From Tolypeutes matacus (taxonomy: Eukaryota; Chordata; Mammalia; Cingulata; Chlamyphoridae), in assembly GCA_026826555.1 (NCBI GenBank), contig JAKSZT010053996.1:443505-507504 (forward strand): a stretch of 64,000 bases of DNA. The letters are read 5' to 3'. Both the position numbers and the translations under genes were made by a program. Under the pieces are notes generated by a model. The model was not told the DNA's origin. It was given only the letters and a program-made list of their open reading frames with translations, and ran no database searches. Every line of letters begins with the position of its first letter. Within the stretch, counting starts at the first letter, position 1. Below are positions 56,180 through 64,000 of the stretch, in pieces.

Positions 56180-56890
56180 TTAAAGTAATGTAAAATTGAA
56201 ATACAGTGAAATGTGGCAATCTTAACTGAAGACTGTCAAAGCTTTAAAGCTTTTCACTTCTCCATACCCCTCAGTATCCAACAACCATATCAAGATATGA
56301 ATCATTGATTTCCATTAATCCAGAAAATAACTCTTATACCTTCAGTCAACATGCATACACCCTACATTAGCATGCAGCCTTTGTTCTGATTCCTTTCACC
56401 ATAAATCATTTTTGCCACTTCTTGTAAGTCATAAAAATGAAATAAATCAGAATAGATTCTTTGGTGCCTATATCTTTAGCTCAAAATAATGTTTTGAAAT
56501 TTGTCGATGCTGTTGGTAGTGTCCATCAGTCATTCTCTCTGCTTTTACATTGAGTTCTTTGACATTGAATGACAATGTTTATGTATTTTCATCTTGGTGG
56601 ACTTTTCAGTTGCTTCAAGTTTGGGAAATTATGAATGCAGTTATTATGAATATCCATATACAAGTCCTTTTTATAAAAACATGTTTTTATTTCCCCTGGG
56701 TGAATACATGGGTGTAGAAAACCTTAATCATATGAGAGGATATGCAAAATTCTTTTTTTAAACAACTATTGCAGTATAATTTACATGACATAAAATTAAA
56801 TATACATTTTTTGTAAATGTACAGTGTTGTGCAACCTCAGCATGATGAAATTATAGAACATTTCCATTGCCCCCAAATTTTCCTCTTCTA
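56180..56890 (-). mobile_element. Old L1 3' end (L1M-like), reverse
   Basis: GGACTTTTCAGTTGCTTC, TGAATGCAGTTATTATGAATA, TTTATTTCCCCTGGGTGAATA and, from 56765, GCAGTATAATTTACATGACAT and AGTGTTGTGCAACCTCAGCA are the reverse of old L1 ORF2 C-terminus and 3' UTR. The element is strongly diverged. Confidence 0.65.
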
Positions 56891-57500
56891 ATTTACTCCA
56901 TCAGCTGCATTTGACACTGTCAGCCTCACCTCCCTGAAATGCTTCTATCAGTTAGTTTCTGGTTCACTACACTTTACTGTTTGTTTATTTTTATCTGACT
57001 TTACTGCCCTTTCCCCTCTGCCTCTTTGCTGTGTTCTCTGTTTCTCCAGAGCCTCTCAGCATAAGTGTTTCTTCAGGACTTAGTCTTTGAACAACTTTCC
57101 TTCTTTAGCACCATGTTCTTTTGTTGGAGCGTCTTGGTTTTAAACACCATCTATACTGGCTTGACTTCTACATTTATGTCCCCAACCCAATCCGTTCCAT
57201 GCAGTCCTGATACACACACAGCTGCTTCATGATGTCTCTGTGTAGATATCTAACTTGCCAACTGAAAACTCTTGGCTCCTCCCAGGAACCTGCTCTTCTG
57301 GTTCCAGCTTTCCATGTACAGGAACTCCACCTGACAGGGGTTCTGGTGGCAGCTTTGCCTCCTTTCTTCTCTCTTTTCCTCCACCCCACATCCATCCCAT
57401 CTGCATACCCTGTGCCCCATCATATAGAACAAGTCCACATCTGTCCCCTTCTCTCTTTGCCTCCACGTTTCTTCACTGTGAGCATTGCCTGTTACAGGAT
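56891..57500 (+). mobile_element. L2 LINE fragment
   Basis: TCAGCTGCATTTGACACTGTC translates to SAAFDTV, a landmark of the L2 RT region, followed in order by TCAGGACTTAGTCTTTGAACA and TAAACACCATCTATACTGG. Overlapping open frames at 57229-57690 are chance frames within it. Confidence 0.65.
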
Positions 57501-57559
57501 GACTGTGGTTTCCTTCTTCCCCCTCTTGCCCCTATATTCACCTAAGTGCATGGGAAAAA

Positions 57560-59330
57560 GTGTATTTTGCTGTAGTTTTCATTGTTCCATATATTATGCA
57601 TTAAGTAAAATTTATTATTCATGGTTATCATATATTCACTATCTTCATTTATATTTTCTCTGCTTATTCTATGAATTGCTGAGAGAGTAGTAAAAAAAAT
57701 GCCCAATTCTTTGACATATTGTACTTCTGTCACCTATCAAAAGCCATGTTTACAGGTGGGTACACATTTTTAAATGCTATATCTTCCTGGGGATTTAAAC
57801 CTTTTTATCATTATGAAAGGGCACTCAATTTCTAATATTTTCCTTAGTATCCCTTTTATCTGATATTGACAAAGTGAAATAAGATTTACTCTTTTAAAAG
57901 TGTTTACATGGTATATTATTTTCCACCTTTTACTGTCTACTTTGCTATATGTCTTAGCTGACTTTCTTAGATTTATGTATCTATATCATATACTATACAG
58001 TCTATATAAGTATATATAGATATGCTTATTTTAATCCACTTAACAATTTTGATTAAGAGGAATATTTATATTAAGTATAATTCAATATAATTACTTTATT
58101 TAAATCTGCCTTCTTTGCATGTGCTATTTGTGCTCTCTATTCCATGTTCCTTTTTTTCTTCTGAGTACTTTTTTTTAATAGTTCCAAACTATTTTTTGTT
58201 CTTTATTACATACACATATGAATCCATAATCAGTACATAGTATTGGTTTTTGTTATTGTTTTATTCAAACTTTCAAAAATGTAGCATAGTATATGCATCA
58301 TTCTGTGTCTTGATTTTTTCACTCAAATGCTTGTGATAATTTCTTGCCTATATATTTGTTTTGTCATACTTAACTGTTCTACAGTTTTCTGTTGTGCAAA
58401 CACCCTTTATTCATTCATTTCTTTACTAGTGACTACATTACTTTACTACATACCTTACTACAAATTGTAGGGAGCAGATGTGGCTCAGCCTGCTTCCCAC
58501 ATGGGAGATCCCATGTTCAGTCCCCAGTGCCTTGTGAAAACAAAAACAAACGAGCAAATGAAGAAACCAAATCAGGGGAGCCGGTGTGGCTCAGTGGTTG
58601 AGTGCCGGCTTCCTGCATTCAAAGTTCAATCCCCAGCCCTGGTACCTAAAAAAAAAAAAAAGTCATGTAATGACAGCATGATATATAGTTCCTTGTACAT
58701 GTGTCAGTTGTTCTACAGTATATTCTCAAAATGTGGTTTTAAGAAATGCTTCCTTACTCCTTACATAAGAAAGGCATTCTCCTATATTTCCTTTTAAAAG
58801 ATTTATTAGAGTTTTGTTTTCTGCATATTAGTCTTTGAGACCCTTGGAACTTATTTTTAAGTATAATGTATGGCAGGGTTCTAATATTTCCTCATATGGG
58901 GACCAATTACCTTGAATTCATTTTCTGAATAGGCCATCACTTCCTTCCTGACTTGTGATGTCAGTTCTATCATATACCAAGTTCCCACAAATTCATAGGC
59001 ATGTATCTTGACAATATATTCTATTCCATATAACTAATGCATCAATGTCAAATAATTTTAATAATTATAGCTCTGTGTAAGGTATCATATTACCTAAGCA
59101 TGGAAATTTTATCCTTTCCTTTCTAATTCTTATGCCACTTTTTCTTTCATTTTACTGCACGAGTTTGAACCTCCATTCAGAGCCATGATTAGTAACAGAT
59201 ATATAGCAGGATCCATATTTGTTCCTGCCTTTAAATAAGAAGGCTTCTAAAAGTCCAACAGTAATAATGCATGCTATGAATTTGGGTAGTACACATTTCC
59301 ATTTTCTTAATCTTTCTCCTTATGAAAATT
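57560..59330 (-). mobile_element. Old L1 (L1M-like) pieces, reverse, with SINE insertion
   Basis: 57780-58090 resembles the reverse ORF2 endonuclease (TATCCCTTTTATCTGATATTG; TTTTAATCCACTTAACAATTT). 58290-59100 resembles a reverse ORF2 C-terminal and RT-flanking part (CTGTGTCTTGATTTTTTCACTC; ATAATTATAGCTCTGTG). Two SINEs interrupt it. Joins between the pieces are uncertain. Confidence 0.5.
58469..58655 (+). mobile_element. Two short SINEs in tandem
   Basis: A first unit begins GGGAGCAGATGTGGCTCAG with B-box-like GTTCAGTCCCC near 58514, then an A-rich linker. A second begins GGGGAGCCGGTGTGGCTCAG near 58575 with GTTCAATCCCC and a 14-A tail. The two heads are alike but not identical. A duplication flanking the pair could not be fixed. 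Confidence 0.8.
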
Positions 59331-59429
59331 CTTAAATATAGGTTCTTGGCTTCTTTTTAGGCTTTCCCACATACATGGTATTTTTAGAATGATTTTTCCT
59401 CATGTGTTATGAATCTACTGAAGGCCTTC

Positions 59430-60850
59430 TTTATTCTAGGAATTCATAGCATTTTTAATATGTATGAATTTTCTGATGTGTAATGTGGTGTGACTTCTGG
59501 CTAAAAGCTTTTCCACATTCACTACACTGATAAGGATTCTCACCTGTATGGATTCTTGTATGTAAAACAAGAGTTGGGAGCTGAGTAAAGACATTTCCAC
59601 AATCTTCACGACGATAAGGTTTCTCACCTGTATGACTTCTAACACGCACAATAAGAGATGAACTTTGAGAAAAAGCCTTCTCACATACCTTACATTCATA
59701 AGCTTTATCAACTGTATGAATTCTCACATATACAGTAAGTGATGTAACTTAAGAAAAGGCTTTTCCACATTCATTATATTCAGAGGGTTTCTTTCCAGGA
59801 TGAATGTTGTAATGTTTAATGAGATACTGCTTCTGGTTGAAGGCTATTCCACATTTCGTACATATGTAGGGTTTCCCTCCATTATGAATTTTCTCATGGT
59901 CAGTGAGATTTGATTTGTTACTGAAGGATTTCCTACCTTCCTTACATATATAGGGTTCTCTCCAGCTTGTCTTATCTGGTGTGTAATGAGGCTTGATTTC
60001 TGAATGAAAGCTTTCCCATGTCCATCACATTCATAGGGTTTCTCTCCAGTATGTATTCTCAGATGGTTAATGAGGTTTTCCTTTTGGTTGAAGGCTTTTC
60101 CACACTCATTGCATATATAGGGTTTTTCTCCAGAATGAATGTGCTGATGTTTAATGAACTATTGCTTTTGGCTGAAGACTTTTCTCCATTCTTTACATTC
60201 ATTTTGTTTCTGTCCACTATGAGTTTTTTTCATGTTCTGTGATATATGATTTGTACCTAAAGGCTTTTTCACGTGCCTTACATGCATAGGTTTTCTTTGC
60301 AGTAGGAAATCTCTTGTATCTGAGATTTGACATTTGAATTAAAGCTTTCCCACATATATATGATTTCTCTTCAGTAAGAATTTTCTGATGAATAAAGGTT
60401 GAAAACTTTCCTACATGTATTACAGTTTTAATGCTTGTTCCCATGTATGGCTTTTAAAATGAGGAGTAAAAAATTACTGTAAAGAGCAGACTACATTCAG
60501 GACACTCATATGGTTTCTCTCTAGTTTGAATTTTCTCATATTCCATGAGGTTTTGTTTCAGATGGCAGCATTCCCATGGTCATTACAATACTAAGTAATG
60601 TGTGAATATTTAATGCTCAATGAGATTTAATGCCTGGCTGAAGGATTTCCAATATTCCTTACATACACAGGGTTTTACTCCTGCATGTTTCTTTGATGTG
60701 TCCCTAGCTTTCCCAAATTCATGAAATCCCAAATGGTTTCTTTGAAGGATTAATTCTCAGGTATCTCATGAGGTTGAATTTCTAAGAAAACTTCCCACCC
60801 ATTACACTTAAAGGGGAGGAGTACCATGTGGGGCAAACTGGTAAAACTCA
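59430..60850 (-). pseudogene. C2H2 zinc-finger gene exon, decayed (reverse)
   Basis: About 12-16 finger units of 84 bp occur on the reverse strand. 59455-59727 stays open for 90 codons with three fingers and linkers ([53 protein letters not shown]); note one finger with a changed zinc ligand region. Farther upstream the units are in shifting frames (ECGKAF-like pieces near 60030, 60110, 60360). No KRAB box was found; no gene name is assigned. The finger consensus differs from the CHLCGKAF type at 32470. Confidence 0.87.
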
Positions 60851-61100
60851 TTGTCTTCATTCTTTTTCCTTACATAGATTCCCTCATGCTTTGGTAAGCC
60901 TGTTGCAAATTCTTTCAAAGTGAAGTTACAATGATTGTAGTGTTATTTAGAGGAAAGAATGCTTTTGTTCAAAGAAAATATTTTGCAAACTTTCTTACAT
61001 TCTCTGCCTTCATCTTAAGTCTGTACTGCTGTGGAAGTGGATATGGATTCACTCAGAAGCATTTTGTTATGTGGTTCTTTCTGCTTCTTAATGTCCTATG
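60851..61100. other. Unassigned sequence upstream of the reverse zinc-finger relic
   Basis: It may include the decayed upstream end of the finger exon, but I see no clear motif. Confidence 0.35.
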
Positions 61101-61104
61101 CTTC

Positions 61105-61225
61105 TTCATAGTTTGTGGGGTGCAGCAAAAGCAGTGCTTAGAGGGAAGTTTTTAGCATTGAATTCATTCATTAGAAAAGAGGAAAGATCCGATATCAATC
61201 ATCTAAGTGTCCAATTTGGAAAGCC
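61105..61225 (+). mobile_element. Small L1 ORF2 fragment
   Basis: The forward frame (part of 61098-61349) reads [19 protein letters not shown] and IRKEERSDINHL, which is the ORF2 segment between endonuclease and RT also seen near 1580 and 8075. It is only about 120 bp. Confidence 0.75.
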
Positions 61226-61672
61226 CAACAATATCTCCTTTTTATTTTTTGTATCATTCATGGCTCTTCTTGCTTCAAATGAGCATCACATCCTGTTTGG
61301 TGACTTCATAACAAGGAAATGGGGAAGTGATACAGCACTTGATTTATGATGGGGGGAAAACAACACCCATAAATCAGCCCTGGAACCTTCAGGCTTCTGA
61401 AGGATAAGAAAGGTGCAGGTTACAAAGATGCATGAGTAAGGTGGCCCCAGAACAAAGGCCAAAATGGTAACCCAGGAAATCCTGAATACTTTGTTATGGA
61501 CTGACTATTTTTGTTCAATTTTTTTTCTTCTATTTATTTGGTTGAGAAGCACTATTTAATATTCTTTAAAGTTTCCCAGGGAAATTATAACTCTTTTGGT
61601 TGCCTTTCCAAATCTGCACTTATTATTTGTTATCGACTTGCCAAATAATATATTTTAGAACATGTTATATCT
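61226..61672. other. Unassigned sequence
   Basis: No gene or repeat was recognised between the small L1 fragment and the LTR. Confidence 0.4.
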
Positions 61673-62253
61673 TGTATTAGTCAGCCAAAGGGGTGCTGAT
61701 GCAAAACAATGGAAATCTGTTGGTCTTTAAAAGGGGTATTTATTTGGGGTAGATGCTTACAGTTACCAGGCCATAAAGCATAAGTTTCTTCCTTCACCAA
61801 AGTCTGTTACTACGACTTGGAGCAAGACAGCAGTCGACTTTTGCCAGGGTTCAGGCTTCTTGGTTTCCTCTCTTCCAAGGCCTGCATTTCTCTCTGGATC
61901 AACTCCTCTGTTTCCTCCACAAGGTGAGCTGTAGGCTATGATGTTCTCTAAGCTTTGCCTCTCTCCACAAGGCCAGCTGTAAAATGTCAGGTGAATGGCC
62001 TGTCTCTTTTTCCCGGGTCCTTCTGCCCTTGCTCTTCAGAACTCCAACACCAAAATCTATTCCAACTCTGTCCTTTGGCATTTCTTTTTATGTTTGAGAC
62101 TGCACCCACCAAGGGGTGAGACTCAATGCCCTACCGACTGTTGCCCAGTCAACGCCCTTATCATAATTTAATCATGCCCAGATTAACAGACCAGTTTACA
62201 GGCATAATCCAATATCTATTTTTTGGAATTCATAACGATATCAAACTGCTACA
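61673..62253 (-). mobile_element. Solo LTR, copy 3 of the same family
   Basis: The forward ends are TGTATTAGTCAGCC and AAACTGCTACA. Flanks TATCT and TATCC match at 4 of 5. The family phrases GGAGCAAGACAGC, GGTATTTATTTGGGGTAG and CCAAGGGGTGAGACTCAA are present. It is slightly longer than copy 2, retaining a CCTCTCTCCACAAGGCCAGCTG segment shared with copy 1 but absent from copy 2. Confidence 0.88.
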
Positions 62254-62645
62254 TATCCATTTACCCATCTTATGCTATATATTATTTTATAGTGTATTTT
62301 AACACTTTATTGATATCTTAGGCCACGGATATCATTATTGCTTTATCCATTCAAGTCATTTAGATAGATGAATTTAATTAACAGATATTGTTCTTCAATC
62401 CATCCTGAATCTTGAACCTTCTGAGATTATTTTCTTTCTGCCTGAAGAATATTCTTTTACATTTCTTTTAGAGTGAGTTGCTACTAGCAAACTTTATTTG
62501 TTTTTACTCATCTGTAAAAGTATTTATTTACTTTCTTCCAGAAGGATTGTGATGAATTAAATCTCAGGCCCTCTACAATCTCCACTGCTTTTGAGAGCAC
62601 CCTTAGGGTTGAATTTCTACATTCTGTTGTAAATGTAATCAGTTC
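62254..62645 (-). mobile_element. Old L1 fragment, reverse
   Basis: TTCTTTTACATTTCTTTTAGAGTG..GCAAACTTTATTTG and CATCTGTAAAAGTATTTATTTAC resemble the reverse of an old L1 ORF1-ORF2 junction. Diverged; the right edge is uncertain. Confidence 0.45.
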
Positions 62646-62989
62646 TTTGGAGAAGAAATTAGGGGCTTTCAGTTTTAGAGACTGCTTCCTGCCCTCCCCA
62701 CCCCCCAGGCAAAATCTGTACACTATGGTACTGGGGGTGGGAATAATGGCACACCTCTCTGAGTTACACACCTGATTTTGGAGCTAAGATTTGGTGCAGA
62801 AAGCACAGTATATTGAGTTCTTCTTGGGACTATTATATGGACCAGGGCAATGGTGGTCAGCACCCCATTTTGCTCAATGATGGCCATACCCAAAGTACAG
62901 CCACTGCTTCATGATTTCCCATTTCTCCCGAACTTAGGAGACCCCTCCTGATCCCTGTGCCCTGGGTTAATGTCTTCATTTGACTCTTG
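62646..62989. other. Unassigned sequence
   Basis: It contains a CCCACCCCCC run near 62698; otherwise nothing was recognised. Confidence 0.4.
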
Positions 62990-63636
62990 TGTGGACCCCG
63001 GAAAAGTATGTTCTTCAAACCCATTTCTGTGTGTGTAAGTCTTTTGTATGTAGGACATTTTGGTTAGATTCAAATAAGGTACCTTTCAATTAGGTCACTT
63101 TTTGTTTGATTGCTTTAGTTTAGTTAAGGACCTTTGATTAGATTTCGGGCACCAGGATGGACCACAATCATTGTGTTGAAATCCTACACTCATGAAACAT
63201 ACAGAGAAAGAGGGCTGCCATGTTTACCCTGCCATGTGGGAGAAAGTCCAGGATCTCTTACCACTGTGGAGAGACACAGAAACCCTGAGAGGCTGAGAGA
63301 GAGGCCAGAGGCTGTAGTCATGGAGCAGCTTGAAGCTTAAGATATCCAGGCCAGAGGAGAAGGGAGAGGTGTGAGCAATTGTGTCTGATGGCCCACTGCT
63401 GAGCTCAGGGAGAAAGTGAGTTTGGAGGAGAAGACAGAGAGAGATAGGCAGGCCCAACATTTTGCCTTGGCAGGAGTCCAGCAGCACCTCACCCTTGTTA
63501 AGACAGCATTTTTGATGATGCCTTGATTTGGACATTTTCACAGCCTCAGAACTGTAATCTTTAACCCTAATAAACTCCAATAAAAGCCAACCAATTTCTG
63601 GTATTTTGCATTGTCAGCACTTGGCAAACTCAAACA
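62990..63636 (+). mobile_element. MaLR-like LTR
   Basis: It starts TGTGGACCCCGGAAAAG and ends CAAACTCAAACA. TTGATGATGCCTTGATTTGG (63512), CAGCCTCAGAACTGTAATC and AATAAACTCC (63569), followed by AACCAATTTCTGGTATTTTGCA, follow the 3' plan of MaLR LTRs and of the 28621 LTR, though the 5' two thirds differ. No clear target duplication was seen. Confidence 0.7.
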
Positions 63637-64000
63637 GCTAGAGACACAGGTTTGGAGAGCTGCCCTCTACCCAAATGGCAGTGTGATGCTGCTGCCCAAT
63701 GAATTCGCCTGTAAACTGTGTGTGTCTCCAGACTAGGTGGGAATGAGTACTGGTAAGATGGAGGGGGAAGTGCTCTTGCCCACAAGGCCTGCAAGACAGG
63801 GAGTCAGGCAGGGGAGTCACATGGTTTGGGGACTAGTATAAAGTCACAGGTGCACCAGGATGAAGTACCTTCCCAGGTAGGGGTTGACCAGGTAGGCTGG
63901 GGCAGATAAAAGCATGGGACCTGGGGTCTGATGCAACAGAGGAGTCAGGGCACAGATAGTAGACTTCCTGCTCCTTCTCCTTTTGCCCTTCCCTCCAGCG
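63637..64000. other. Unassigned sequence to window end
   Basis: It is moderately GC-rich. It could be internal sequence of an LTR element starting at 62990, but I found no motif to support that. Confidence 0.35.

Noticed and set aside
57229..57690. A 153-codon forward frame
   Set aside because: It overlaps an L2 fragment for most of its length, other frames are also open, and no domain is visible.

Overview
The window is vertebrate, specifically mammalian, nuclear DNA. It has no operon-like gene structure and no intact protein-coding gene that I can support; almost everything recognisable is transposable-element sequence in an AT-rich background. MIR and L2 relics, L1 elements and MaLR-type LTR elements mark it as mammalian. 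The tRNA-derived SINEs, with heads like GGGAAGCGG..TGGCTCA and tails like (AATAAATA)n..AAAATCTTTAAAA, look like the SINEs of armadillos, sloths and anteaters. Xenarthra is therefore my best guess, a sloth more likely than an armadillo, but this rests on remembered family resemblance and was not searched.

Layout. 1-2165 is a broken forward L1 (ORF1 C-terminus plus ORF2 endonuclease). 2165-5000 holds a MIR, a worn L2-like stretch and a CTAT-type microsatellite. 5000-15640 is a long forward L1 split by a second forward L1 inserted at 10557-15034 with a target-site duplication; both have 5' UTRs built of tandem units, and the inner copy has lost most of ORF2 and has a repeated 3' UTR. 15650-16195 is another L1 endonuclease piece. 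17540-19282 is an old reverse L1 interrupted by a SINE and a class I-like solo LTR; it stops abruptly at a 400-bp CpG-dense island (19283-19690), followed by a decayed reverse retroviral integrase relic (about 20040-20790). 20800-28620 is mostly unassigned sequence with reverse SINEs and L1 3' ends. 28621-31009 is an LTR-internal-LTR provirus of MaLR type. 32196-34070 is a decayed array of about 13 C2H2 zinc-finger units.

35545-49945 is dominated by reverse L1 sequence, two young SINEs with clear target duplications (37928-38108 and 39721-39901), a solo LTR (43913-44480) and a nearly complete but broken reverse L1 (44690 to about 49945). At 49945-51208 sits a composite insertion: an L1 3' end, a SINE part and a GC-rich minisatellite of about 24 units of about 30 bp, bounded by a short duplication of the host L1. 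51209-64000 holds a purine-rich tract, L2 and L1 fragments, two more copies of the 43913 LTR family (54504-55035 with a perfect 5-bp target duplication; 61673-62253), a second decayed zinc-finger array on the reverse strand (59430-60850) and a MaLR-like LTR near the right end.

The genes do not form a pathway. The history is layered retrotransposition: L1 machinery presumably mobilised the SINEs and the composite unit, retroviral elements left mainly solo LTRs, and two zinc-finger exons decayed in place. The items I would look at first are the minisatellite composite, the CpG-dense island with sharp borders, the tandem-unit L1 5' UTRs and the MaLR provirus. All family names come from memory and pattern; no database was searched.
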